Assembly: GCF_026342435.1 (NCBI RefSeq)
Contig: NZ_JAPEMT010000002.1
Coordinates: 1,054,001-1,118,000 of the forward strand
Direction: 5' to 3'
Source: Streptomyces sp. NBC_00237
Lineage (GTDB): Bacteria > Actinomycetota > Actinomycetes > Streptomycetales > Streptomycetaceae
DNA: 64,000 bases
The position numbers were made by a program, and so were the translations under genes. Each line of letters opens with the position of its first letter. Within the stretch, counting starts at the first letter, position 1. Below are positions 23,877 to 32,314 of this stretch, one piece after another. The notes beneath the pieces are model-generated. The model did not search any database. It was not told the DNA's origin and saw only the letters and a list, made by a program, of their open reading frames with translations.

Positions 23877-25100
23877 GTGCCTCGTACCGTCAGGGACGTC
23901 GTCTTCGTCGACGGCGTCCGCACCCCGTTCGGCAAGGCGGGCCCGAAGGGCATCTACCACGAGACCCGGGCCGACGACCTGGTCGTGAAGGCGATCCGGG
24001 AGCTGCTGCGCCGCAACCCGGACCTCGACCCCGCGCTCGTCGACGAGGTCGCCATCGCCGCGACCACCCAGATCGGCGACCAGGGCCTGACCCTCGGCCG
24101 TACCGCGGGCATCCTCGCGGGCCTGCCGACGACCGTCCCCGGTTTCTCGATCGACCGCATGTGCGCCGGCGCGATGACCGCCGTGACGTCCGTGGCGGGC
24201 GGCGTGGCCTTCGGTGCGTACGACATCGCCCTCGCGGGCGGCGTCGAGCACATGGGCCGCCACCCCATGGGCGAGGGCGTGGACCCCAACCCGCGCTTCG
24301 TCTCCGACAAGCTGGTAGACGAGTCCGCCCTCTTCATGGGCATGACCGCCGAGAACCTGCACGACCGCTTCCCCGGCATCTCCAAGCAGCGCGCGGACGA
24401 GTACGCGGTGCGCTCGCAGGAGAAGGCCGCGAAGGCGTACGCCGACGGCAAGATCCAGGCCGACCTGGTCCCCGTGTCCGTACGCCGTACGAACGCCGAA
24501 GCGGGCGAGACCGGCTGGGGCCTGGCCACGGTCGACGAGCCGATGCGCCCGGGCACCACCCTGGAGTCCCTCGCGGGCCTGAAGACCCCCTTCCGGCCGC
24601 ACGGCCGCGTGACGGCGGGCAACGCCGCGGGCCTGAACGACGGTGCCACGGCCTCCCTCATCGCCGCCGAGGACGTCGCCCGCGAGCTGGGCCTGCCGGT
24701 CAAGATGCGCCTGGTGTCGTACGCCTTCGCGGGCGTCGAGCCCGAGGTCATGGGCATCGGCCCGGTCCCGGCGACGGAGAAGGCCCTCGCCAAGGCGGGC
24801 CTGACCATCGACGACATCGGCCTGTTCGAGATCAACGAGGCTTTCGCCGTACAGGTGCTGGCCATGCTGGACCACTTCGGCATCCCCGAGAACGACCCGC
24901 GCGTGAACCAGTACGGCGGCGCGATCGCCTTCGGTCACCCGCTCGCCTCCTCCGGCGTGCGCCTGATGACCCAGCTGGCCCGCCAGTTCGAGGACCAGCC
25001 GCACGTCCGCTACGGCCTGACGAGCATGTGCGTCGGCTTCGGCATGGGTGGAACGGTCATCTGGGAGAACCCGCACTTCAACGGAGGCGACGACAAGTGA
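23877..25100 (+). CDS. fadA: Acetyl-CoA acyltransferase (3-ketoacyl-CoA thiolase) FadA
   Basis: A 407-residue thiolase that cleaves 3-ketoacyl-CoA with CoA in the last step of beta-oxidation. The catalytic residues are all in place: nucleophile Cys96 in 'IDRMCAGAM', His354 in 'GHPLASSG', and Cys385 in 'SMCVGFGMGG'. The substrate loop 'NEAFAVQVLAM' is also normal. It starts at a GTG after GGAGGAG. Its last codons overlap the GTG of fadB by 4 bp (GTGA), so both subunits of the trifunctional complex are made together. Confidence 0.95.
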   Translation: MPRTVRDVVFVDGVRTPFGKAGPKGIYHETRADDLVVKAIRELLRRNPDLDPALVDEVAIAATTQIGDQGLTLGRTAGILAGLPTTVPGFSIDRMCAGAMTAVTSVAGGVAFGAYDIALAGGVEHMGRHPMGEGVDPNPRFVSDKLVDESALFMGMTAENLHDRFPGISKQRADEYAVRSQEKAAKAYADGKIQADLVPVSVRRTNAEAGETGWGLATVDEPMRPGTTLESLAGLKTPFRPHGRVTAGNAAGLNDGATASLIAAEDVARELGLPVKMRLVSYAFAGVEPEVMGIGPVPATEKALAKAGLTIDDIGLFEINEAFAVQVLAMLDHFGIPENDPRVNQYGGAIAFGHPLASSGVRLMTQLARQFEDQPHVRYGLTSMCVGFGMGGTVIWENPHFNGGDDK

Positions 25101-27229
25101 GCACCACCACCGCCGAGCTCCTGAAGGGCGCAGCCGAGCTGTTCCCGGACGAGGTCGTCACGCAGGCGCACGTACGCCACCTCGCCCTTCCGGGCGGCGC
25201 CGGCAACTTCGCGCTCATCACCCTGGACAACGGCCTGGACCACACCAAGCCGACCACCTTCGGCCCGCAGTCCCTGGCGAACCTCAACCTCGCCATCGAC
25301 CAGGTCGAGGCGGAGGCCGCCGAAGGCAAGATCGTCGGCATCGGCCTCACCGGCAAGCCGTTCATCTTCGCGGTCGGCGCGGACCTGAAGGGCGTCGAGC
25401 TCCTGGGCCGCCACGAGGACGCGCTCGCCATCGGCAAGGGCGGCCACGACGTCTTCCGCCGCCTGTCGGGCCTCGCGGTCCCCACCTTCGCGTACTACAA
25501 CGGTGCGGCGATGGGCGGCGGCGTCGAGGTCGGCCTGCACTGCTCGTACCGTACGGTCTCGACCTCCATCGCGGCCTTCTCGCTCCCCGAGGTCTTCCTC
25601 GGTCTGGTCCCGGGCTGGGGCGGCTGCGCCCTCCTCCCGAACCTGATCGGCGCGGACAAGGCCGTCTCGGTCATCATCGAGAACTCGCTCAACCAGAACC
25701 GCCAGCTCAAGGGCAAGCAGGTCTTCGAACTCGGCATCGCCGACGCGATCTTCGAAGGCGCCGACTTCCTGGAGCAGTCGCTGATCTGGACCTCCGCGGT
25801 CCTGCGCGGCGAACTCCAGATCCAGCGCCCGGAGATCGACCGGGGCGAGGGCTGGGACGCGGCGGTCGCCCGAGGCCGCTTCGTCGCCGACTCGAAGGTG
25901 CACGGTGCGGCCCCGGCCGCCTACCGCGCCCTCGACATCATCGCCGCCGCCAAGTCCGGCGACCTGTCCGCCGGGTTCGACGCCGAGGACCAGGCACTCG
26001 CCGACCTGATCATGGGCGGTGAACTCCGCTCGGGCATCTACGCGTTCAACCTGGTCCAGAAGCGCGCGAAGCGCCCGGCGGGCGCCCCGGACAAGAACCT
26101 GGCGCGCCCGGTCACCAAGGTCGGCGTCGTCGGCGCGGGCCTGATGGCCTCGCAGCTCGCCCTCCTGTTCCTGCGCCGCCTCGAAGTGCCGGTCGTCCTG
26201 ACCGACATCGACCAGGAGCGCATCGACAAGGGCGTGGGCTACGTCCACACCGAGATCGAGAAGCTGCGCGGCAAGGGCCGCATCAACCAGGACAAGGCCA
26301 ACCGCCTCAAGGCGCTGGTGACCGGTGTCCTGGACAAGGCCGACGGTTTCTCCGACGCCGACTTCATCATCGAAGCGGTCTTCGAGGAGATGTCCGTCAA
26401 GCAGCAGGTGTTCGCCGAGGTCGAGGCGGTCGCCCCCGCCCACGCGATCCTCGCCACCAACACCTCGTCCCTCTCCATCACGGAGATGGCCTCGAAGCTG
26501 AAGAACCCCGAGCGGGTCGTCGGCTTCCACTTCTTCAACCCGGTCGCGATCCTCCCGCTCCTGGAGATCGTCCGAGGCGAGAAGACGGATGACGCGTCGC
26601 TGGCCACCGCTTTCGGCGTCGCCCGCAAGCTGAAGAAGACCGCCGTCCTGGTCAAGGACGCCCCGGCCTTCGTGGTGAACCGCATCCTGACCCGCTTCAT
26701 GGGCGAGATCCAGAACGTCATCGACGAGGGCACCCCGGTCGCCGTCGCCGAGAAGGGCGTCGAGCCCCTCGGCCTCCCGATGTCCCCCCTGGTCCTCCTC
26801 GAACTGGTCGGCCCGGCCATCGGCCTGCACGTCTCGGAGACCCTGAACCGGGCCTTCCCGGACCGCTTCACCGTCTCCCCGAACCTGGCCGCCGTGGTCA
26901 AGGCGGGCAAGCGCGGCTTCTACGTCTACGATTCGGGCGCCCCGGTCCTCGACCCCGAGGTCGCGGCCCTCCTCAAGCAGGGCGACACCGTCCTGACCGA
27001 GGAGCAGGTCCGTACCCGCGTCATGGACGCGGTCGCCGAGGAGATCGGCCTGATGCTCGCCGAGGGCGTCGTCGCCGAGGCCCAGGACATCGACCTCTGC
27101 CTGATCACGGGCGCGGGCTGGCCCTTCCACCTGGGCGGCATCACGCCGTACCTGGACCGCGAGGGCTTCTCGGAGCGCGTGAACGGCAAGAAGTTCCTGG
27201 CACCGGGCGTGGCGAGCGTGCCCGCGTAG
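25097..27229 (+). CDS. fadB: Fatty-acid oxidation complex alpha subunit FadB (enoyl-CoA hydratase / 3-hydroxyacyl-CoA dehydrogenase)
   Basis: A 710-residue bifunctional enzyme. The N-terminal crotonase domain (about 30-270) has the oxyanion loop 'AVGADLKG' and 'GAAMGGGVEVGLHCSYR', with the catalytic Glu positions in 'FSLPEVFLGLVPGWGG'. The NAD-binding dehydrogenase domain starts at about 337 (KVGVVGAGLMASQLA). It has the catalytic region 'ATNTSSLSITEMA' and 'RVVGFHFFNPV', followed by two C-terminal helical domains (about 520-700). It acts with FadA in fatty-acid beta-oxidation. Start is the GTG overlapping the fadA stop. Confidence 0.95.
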   Translation: MSTTTAELLKGAAELFPDEVVTQAHVRHLALPGGAGNFALITLDNGLDHTKPTTFGPQSLANLNLAIDQVEAEAAEGKIVGIGLTGKPFIFAVGADLKGVELLGRHEDALAIGKGGHDVFRRLSGLAVPTFAYYNGAAMGGGVEVGLHCSYRTVSTSIAAFSLPEVFLGLVPGWGGCALLPNLIGADKAVSVIIENSLNQNRQLKGKQVFELGIADAIFEGADFLEQSLIWTSAVLRGELQIQRPEIDRGEGWDAAVARGRFVADSKVHGAAPAAYRALDIIAAAKSGDLSAGFDAEDQALADLIMGGELRSGIYAFNLVQKRAKRPAGAPDKNLARPVTKVGVVGAGLMASQLALLFLRRLEVPVVLTDIDQERIDKGVGYVHTEIEKLRGKGRINQDKANRLKALVTGVLDKADGFSDADFIIEAVFEEMSVKQQVFAEVEAVAPAHAILATNTSSLSITEMASKLKNPERVVGFHFFNPVAILPLLEIVRGEKTDDASLATAFGVARKLKKTAVLVKDAPAFVVNRILTRFMGEIQNVIDEGTPVAVAEKGVEPLGLPMSPLVLLELVGPAIGLHVSETLNRAFPDRFTVSPNLAAVVKAGKRGFYVYDSGAPVLDPEVAALLKQGDTVLTEEQVRTRVMDAVAEEIGLMLAEGVVAEAQDIDLCLITGAGWPFHLGGITPYLDREGFSERVNGKKFLAPGVASVPA

Positions 27230-27244
27230 TGCGCTGAAGTGCTG

Positions 27245-27279
27245 AGGGGCCGTGCGGAGTTGTCCTCCGCACGGCCCCT
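27245..27279. terminator. fadB terminator, shared with the convergent propeller gene
   Basis: Perfect 15-bp arms AGGGGCCGTGCGGAG / CTCCGCACGGCCCCT with a 5-nt loop, 15 bp after the fadB stop. Confidence 0.88.
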
Positions 27280-27299
27280 TCGGCGTTCCCGGTACCCGC

Positions 27300-27376
27300 G
27301 TCGTACACCCGGCGTCGTACACCCGGCGTTGTGCACGCGGCGTCGTGCACCCGGCGTTCGTGCACCCGGCGTTCGT
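27300..27376. repeat. 14-bp tandem repeat (GTCGTACACCCGGC), five and a half copies
   Basis: Units begin at 27300, 27314, 27328, 27342 and 27356, plus a partial copy. The first two are identical; later ones differ by 1-3 bases. The array lies between the terminator and the propeller stop codon. Confidence 0.8.
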
Positions 27377-27382
27377 GGAAGG

Positions 27383-28564
27383 TCAGGCCGGTCGCCAGGC
27401 CGCCAGGGAGAGGCCCTCTTCGTCGGTGCGCTGGCGGGCGGTGTGCAGGGTGCCGTCCGTGGATATCACTGCCATGACCACGCGGTCGGCGGCGTCGAGG
27501 GCCAGGGCGGGGGCACCCACGCACGGCGGGCCCGTCGGGGACCACCACACGCCCTCGGCCTCGGCGAGAGTGCGGCACGCGGCCAGGACGGGGCGGCCTT
27601 CGGTGGTGCGGTGGGCCAGGACCGTGCAGTCGTGGCCGTCCAGCGACGTACGCAGGGTCGCGGAGGCGGTGGAGGGAGTGCCGCCCAGCGGGGTGGACGT
27701 CATCGCCGGGGCCGCCGTCGGGTCCGCCTCCGGGGCGGGCTGCGGGCGGAACGCGACGGCCTCGCCGGTTCCGGTTCCTCCGTCGGTTGCGTCCGCGCTC
27801 CCGGCCGGGGCGGTCCCGTAGTACGTGAGGCTGTCGTCCGCGGTCTCCAGCGCGGACACCGTTCCCGCCGCGACCGTGAAGGGGATCACCGTCACCGGCG
27901 CGAAGGGAGCTCCCGGCTTCTCCTGCGTCCAGCGCAGCACCGTGCCGTCCCCCTTCACCGCGAACAGCTCGATCCGGTCCGACGCCAGACGCGTCGCGAC
28001 CGGGGTCCCCTCGCTCCGTGAGCCGATCAGGTCCTGCCAGCCGCCCCACTTCCCGCCCGCCGTCTGACTGCGCAGGAGTACGCCTCCGTAGGCGTTCCGC
28101 AGGAAGACGTGGACGGCTCCCCCGGCGCCGACCGCGACCGAGGGGAGGCCCAGTTCGGCCGTCCGGGCCGGGTCGGAGTAGCGGTAGCTGCCCAGCGAGT
28201 GCCAGCCGCCGAACGGGCGGCCGGACTGGTACTGCGTGGCGTGCACGTAGTCCGGCGCACCGTCCTTGGCCACGCCGCGTCCCACGACGTGCACGAAGCC
28301 GTCGGGGCCCTGCGCCACCGCGAGGCCCTCGACCGAGGCCGCCTCGAAGAACTCCGGGCCCTCCCAGTCGGGGCCGCCGGGGCGCGTCTCGGTCCACCGC
28401 AGCAGGCCGCCGTCGGTCACCGCGTACGCGCTGAGCCTGCCGTCCTTGCCGCGCAGCAGCCAGCTGTGGCCCGCCACCGGGCCGGACGCCCGCTTCCCGG
28501 CCCTGTCAGCGCTTCCCAGCCCCATCGCCGCCTGCCCTGCCTTCCGCGCAGTTCCGTTCGTCAT
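27383..28564 (-). CDS. PLL-like beta-propeller (lectin-like) protein
   Basis: A 393-residue protein made of repeated blades such as 'SWLLRGKDGRLSAYAVTDGGLLRWTE', 'VHATQYQSGRPFGGWHSLGSY' and 'VHVFLRNAYGGVLLRS'. The pattern (W-x-L-G, DG-L-RW-T, G-W) is that of PLL-type sugar-binding propellers. There is no signal peptide at the chosen ATG (28564). The same fold forms the C-terminal half of the PIG-L fusion at 52398, so the window carries two paralogues. Upstream in-frame extension reads repeats and is rejected. Ligand unknown; a carbohydrate is the best guess. Confidence 0.68.
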   Translation of the reverse strand: MTNGTARKAGQAAMGLGSADRAGKRASGPVAGHSWLLRGKDGRLSAYAVTDGGLLRWTETRPGGPDWEGPEFFEAASVEGLAVAQGPDGFVHVVGRGVAKDGAPDYVHATQYQSGRPFGGWHSLGSYRYSDPARTAELGLPSVAVGAGGAVHVFLRNAYGGVLLRSQTAGGKWGGWQDLIGSRSEGTPVATRLASDRIELFAVKGDGTVLRWTQEKPGAPFAPVTVIPFTVAAGTVSALETADDSLTYYGTAPAGSADATDGGTGTGEAVAFRPQPAPEADPTAAPAMTSTPLGGTPSTASATLRTSLDGHDCTVLAHRTTEGRPVLAACRTLAEAEGVWWSPTGPPCVGAPALALDAADRVVMAVISTDGTLHTARQRTDEEGLSLAAWRPA

Positions 28565-28602
28565 TCGAGTCGATAGTTCGAGTCGAGCGTTCGAGTCAAG
28601 GA
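28564..28602. repeat. 13-bp tandem repeat (TTCGAGTCGATAG), three copies
   Basis: Three copies begin at 28564, 28577 and 28590, at the translation start of the propeller gene and in the promoter space it shares with the divergent NYN-like gene. Confidence 0.75.
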
Positions 28603-28645
28603 TAGGCGGCCGGTCCGACAGCGCCCGCCGTGGGACGCTGGCCCC

Positions 28646-29050
28646 ATGACGTCCACACCGCCCGTGCCTCCCGGCCCGTCGCCCCTGCTCGTCGTCGACG
28701 CGGCCAATGTCGTGGGATCCGTGCCCGACGGCTGGTGGAAGGACCGGCACGGGGCCGCCGAGCGGCTGCGGGACCGTCTGCCGGTGTACGCGGAGGAGGG
28801 CGTCGCGGGGCGGCAGGGGCCGGTGGAGGTCGTGCTCGTGGTCGAGGGCGCGGCCAAGAAGGTGGAGTCGGTGCCCGGGGTGCGGGTCGTGGCCGCCTCG
28901 GGGAGCGGGGACGACCGGATCGTCGAGGTGGTCGCCACGCGCGAGCCCGCCGGACGGGACTGCGTCGTGGTCACCGCCGACCGCGAGCTGCGCCGTCGGG
29001 TCGAGGCGTACGGCGCGGAGTGCGTGGGGCCCCGTACCGTACGGGACTGA
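28646..29050 (+). CDS. Small NYN/PIN-like domain protein
   Basis: A 134-residue protein with an N-terminal 'LLVVDAANVVGSVPDGWW' (acidic NYN/PIN-type motif) and 'VVVTADRELRRRVEAYGAECVGPRT' near the end, the pattern of YacP/NYN ribonuclease-like proteins. Streptomyces annotations often call this 'NTP pyrophosphohydrolase', for which I see no Nudix or MazG motif. It could be a small RNA-processing nuclease, as I infer from the fold pattern only. It is divergent from the propeller gene. Confidence 0.7.
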   Translation: MTSTPPVPPGPSPLLVVDAANVVGSVPDGWWKDRHGAAERLRDRLPVYAEEGVAGRQGPVEVVLVVEGAAKKVESVPGVRVVAASGSGDDRIVEVVATREPAGRDCVVVTADRELRRRVEAYGAECVGPRTVRD

Positions 29051-29071
29051 GCGAGCCCTGAAGGGACCGGG

Positions 29072-30529
29072 TCAGCGTGAGCGGGCGTAGAGGACCGCGC
29101 CGTCCACCGTCGCCACCCGCTCGTACTCCTCCGCCAGCAGCCGTCGCAGCGTCGGCATCCGCTCCGGGCCGTACGGCTTGCCCCGGGAGTCGTCCACGAT
29201 CAGGGGCGGGCGCTTCTCGGCGAGTTCGGCGCGGAGGACCGGCCAGCTGCCCTCGACTCCGTACTGCTCACCGACCAGCGAGCCGTTGCGGCCGCCGCTG
29301 AAGTTCGTGAGGAGGCCCGCGGTGAGGTAGCGGCTCGCGGGGGTGCGGTCGGCCAGCCAGTACGTCTCGGGGTGCATGCCCCAGATCAGGACGGGGTCGG
29401 TGGGGGTGGTGCGGGCGCGGATCGCGTCGGCGACGCGCTGGGCGTGGGTGAGTTCGGGGCGGGGGGCGAGGAAGCCCCAGGTCAGGAAGATCACGCAGGT
29501 GCAGGCGAGGGCGGTGAGCGCGCCGGTCGTCCAGCGGCGGGGCAGGGCGTGCAGCGCCGCGGTGCCGAGCAGGGTGAGGGGCGGCATCAGTTGCAGGTAG
29601 TAGTGGCCGAAGAAGTGGAAACCGGTCATGACGGCCAGCGCCGAGGCGGCCAGCCACAGCCACAGGTCCGTGGTGGGGGTCTTCGGGCGACGTAGCAGCG
29701 GGACCAGGAGGCCCAGGCAGGCGGCGGCCAGGACGGCGGCGTTGCCGAGCCCACGGCCGAGTGCGTGCAGGCCCGAGCCGGTCAGGTCGGCGTACGTGCC
29801 GGAGCCCGTGACCACCCAGAAGAGGAAGCGGGAGGGGTCGGTGAGGAGCGCTGCGGCGGCGACGGGGACGGCGAAGCCCGCGAGGGTGCACAGGAGGGCT
29901 CGGGTCCGCTTCGGGGCCGTCCAGGCGAGCCAGAGGACCGGGAGGAGTACCGCCCCGCCCGTCTGCTTGGTCAGGAACGCCCCTGCCACGGCCGCCCCCG
30001 CCCAGGCCCAGGCCCTGCGGTCGGCGCACCACACCGCCAGCGCGGTGAACGGGAGCGTGAAGAGGCCGAAGGAGGCCGCCTGGGTGTCCTCGGGGTGCAG
30101 CCCGACGGAGACGAGAAGGAAGGCGACGCCTGCCACCGCTCCGGAACGGTCGCCCCATCGGCGGCGGGCCAGCGAGGCGAGGAGGGCGGCCGTCGCGAAC
30201 AGGGCCAGGATCGCGAGGACCTTGAGCGGGAGGAGCGAGCGGTCGCCGAAGAGGCCCAGGGCCGCCTCGTACAGCCAGGGCACCAGGGGCGGCTTCCGGT
30301 CGACGACCGTGTCGTACAGCTCCCCCCCGGCGGCGAGCTGGCCCGCCTGCACGGCGAGGAAACCCTCGTCGGGATTCCAGAGGGGGTGCAGGAAGGAGGG
30401 GACACGGGTGAGCGCCGCGAGGGTGAGGAGGGCGGGGAGGAGCTTCCACCAGTAGGTGTACGGGGTGGAGGCCGGGCTGGGCCCGGGTCCGGAAGGGGGG
30501 CGGGGCGGGGGCGCGGGCTCGGCGAGCAT
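29072..30529 (-). CDS. GT-C fold glycosyltransferase (GT39/ArnT-like membrane protein)
   Basis: A 485-residue polytopic protein with about ten hydrophobic helices. The first external loop has the acidic motif 'WNPDEGFLAVQAGQLAAGGELYDTVVDRKPPLVPWLYE', in which the NPDE Asp/Glu is the expected polyprenyl-phosphate-sugar site of GT-C enzymes (the residues are quoted in two overlapping parts of the protein near 52-66 and 73-88). A periplasm-facing C-terminal tail of about 100 residues follows. It likely transfers a sugar from a lipid carrier at the membrane. Acceptor unknown. It converges with the NYN gene with only 21 bp between. Confidence 0.8.
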   Translation of the reverse strand: MLAEPAPPPRPPSGPGPSPASTPYTYWWKLLPALLTLAALTRVPSFLHPLWNPDEGFLAVQAGQLAAGGELYDTVVDRKPPLVPWLYEAALGLFGDRSLLPLKVLAILALFATAALLASLARRRWGDRSGAVAGVAFLLVSVGLHPEDTQAASFGLFTLPFTALAVWCADRRAWAWAGAAVAGAFLTKQTGGAVLLPVLWLAWTAPKRTRALLCTLAGFAVPVAAAALLTDPSRFLFWVVTGSGTYADLTGSGLHALGRGLGNAAVLAAACLGLLVPLLRRPKTPTTDLWLWLAASALAVMTGFHFFGHYYLQLMPPLTLLGTAALHALPRRWTTGALTALACTCVIFLTWGFLAPRPELTHAQRVADAIRARTTPTDPVLIWGMHPETYWLADRTPASRYLTAGLLTNFSGGRNGSLVGEQYGVEGSWPVLRAELAEKRPPLIVDDSRGKPYGPERMPTLRRLLAEEYERVATVDGAVLYARSR

Positions 30530-30595
30530 GGGGCCAAGTTATCCGGCGGGGGTGCCGGGGGCGGCAGCGAGGTGCGGCTGCGGTGCGGGCAGGGG

Positions 30596-32131
30596 TTAGG
30601 GAGTGGCGTTTCGCTTGCCGAGCTTGCTGTTCCGTTTGCCGTAGACGAAGTAGACGGCGATCCCGATCAGCATCCACACCCCGAACCGCAGCCACGTCTC
30701 CGCCGGAAGGTTCAGCATCAGCCACAGCGAGGCGAGGACCGAGAGCGCCGGGACGAGCGGGACCAGCGGCGTCTTGAAGGAGCGCGGCAGGTCGGGGCGC
30801 TTGCGGCGGAGGATGACGACGCCGATGGCGACCACGACGAAGGCGAAGAGGGTGCCGATGTTGACCAGTTCGGCGAGTTCGTCGATCGAGGTGAAGCCCG
30901 CGACGACGGCGACGATCGCGCCCAGCAGGATCGTCGAGCGGTACGGGGTGCCGAAGCGCGGATGGACCTGGGAGAAGGTCTTGGGGAGCAGACCGTCGCG
31001 GCTCATGGCGAAGAAGACGCGGGACTGGCCGAGGAGCAGGATCATGCAGACCGAGGTGAGGCCGACGGCCGCACCGAAGCTGATCAGGCCCGCCCAGAAG
31101 GGATGGCCGACGGATTTGAAGGCGTCGGCGAGAGGGGCGTCCGTCGAGAGGTCGCTGTACTTCTGCATGCCGGTGACGACGACGGAGACCGCCACGTAGA
31201 GGAGCGTGCAGATGATCAGGGAGCCGAGGATGCCGCGCGGGACGTCGCGCTGCGGGAGCTTCGTCTCCTCGGCGGCGGTCGCGACGATGTCGAAGCCGAT
31301 GAACGCGAAGAAGACGACCGCGGCCGCGGTGAAGATGCCCATCACGCCGAAGCTGGTCGGGGTGAAGCCGAAGAGGAGCTGGACGAGCGGGGCGGTGAGA
31401 CCGTTGCCGCCTTCGGTGTCCACGGCGGGCGGGACGAACGGCTCGTAGTTGGCGCCGGTGATGAAGAAGGCGCCGACGACGATGACCAGGAGGACCACGG
31501 TCACCTTGATGCCGACGATGACGCTGGTCACGCGGGAGGAGAGCTTCATTCCGGCGACCAGGACGGCCGTGATGGCGAGGACCAGCAGGCAGGCCAGCAG
31601 ATCGAAGCCGAAGGAGCCGTCGTGGGTGCCGGAGAGGAAGTCGGGGAGGTGGATGCCCGCCGTGTCGAGGAGCGAGCGCATGTAGCCGGACCAGCCGACG
31701 GCCACCACCGCACAGCCCAGCGCCAGCTCCAGTACGAGGTCCCAGCCGATGATCCAGGCGGGCAGCTCGCCCAGGGACGCGTACGAGAAGGTGTACGCGG
31801 AGCCCGCCACCGGGACGGTCGAGGCGAACTCGGCGTAGCAGAGGGCGGCCAGACCGCAGACGACGCCCGCGACCACGAAGGCGAGGGCGACGGACGGACC
31901 CGCCGTCTCCTTCGCGATCTTGCCGGTGAGGACGAAGATGCCGGTGCCGATGATGACGCCGACGCCGAAGACCGTGAGGTCGAGGGCGGAGAGGGACTTC
32001 TTGAGCGCGTGCTCCGGTTCCTCGGTGTCACGGATGGACTGCTCGACCGTCTTCGTCCGGAAGACGCCCTGCTGCCTGCTGGCGCTGTCCTGCCTGCTGC
32101 CCGCTGATGGTCCTTGGTCTTCCGTGCTCAC
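30596..32131 (-). CDS. APC family amino acid permease
   Basis: A 511-residue transporter with twelve or more membrane helices. The first half carries the APC signatures 'GVGVIIGTGIFVLTGKIA' (helix 1, the unwound substrate site) and 'YAEFASTVPVAGSAYTFSYASLGELPAWIIGW'-type region (helices 2-3). 'FFAFIGFDIVATAAEE' marks helix 6. It resembles cationic amino acid (CAT-type) permeases by length and motif. Two adjacent GTG codons (32134, 32131) are possible; I chose 32131 for its 7-bp spacing from GGAGG. It lies alone upstream of the dxs terminator. Confidence 0.87.
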   Translation of the reverse strand: MSTEDQGPSAGSRQDSASRQQGVFRTKTVEQSIRDTEEPEHALKKSLSALDLTVFGVGVIIGTGIFVLTGKIAKETAGPSVALAFVVAGVVCGLAALCYAEFASTVPVAGSAYTFSYASLGELPAWIIGWDLVLELALGCAVVAVGWSGYMRSLLDTAGIHLPDFLSGTHDGSFGFDLLACLLVLAITAVLVAGMKLSSRVTSVIVGIKVTVVLLVIVVGAFFITGANYEPFVPPAVDTEGGNGLTAPLVQLLFGFTPTSFGVMGIFTAAAVVFFAFIGFDIVATAAEETKLPQRDVPRGILGSLIICTLLYVAVSVVVTGMQKYSDLSTDAPLADAFKSVGHPFWAGLISFGAAVGLTSVCMILLLGQSRVFFAMSRDGLLPKTFSQVHPRFGTPYRSTILLGAIVAVVAGFTSIDELAELVNIGTLFAFVVVAIGVVILRRKRPDLPRSFKTPLVPLVPALSVLASLWLMLNLPAETWLRFGVWMLIGIAVYFVYGKRNSKLGKRNATP

Positions 32132-32258
32132 CACAGCACCTCCGCCGATCGGCTGTCCCCACCTCTGGGTGGAGGGTCACCGCAATCATCGTGATCATTC
32201 GTGCGGGTCCGCGACCGTGCGAACGCGTTTTCACCCGATGGGGCGAATGTACGAAAAA

Positions 32259-32290
32259 GTCCGGGCCGGAGGTTTCCCTCCGGCCCGGAC
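32259..32290 (-). terminator. dxs: Intrinsic terminator of dxs
   Basis: The 14-bp arms GTCCGGGCCGGAGG / CCTCCGGCCCGGAC surround a 4-nt loop. On the minus strand the hairpin is followed by five T residues, the only textbook U-tract terminator seen in this window. Confidence 0.92.
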
Positions 32291-32314
32291 CCGGACCACA
32301 GCAGCGGCGGTGCG

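Noticed and set aside
27300..27376. Possible CRISPR-like array
   Set aside because: Direct 14-bp tandem units without spacers and no cas genes; a minisatellite.
28565..28750. N-terminal extension of the propeller protein
   Set aside because: It crosses the 13-bp repeats and the divergent promoter; the ATG at 28564 is the better start.
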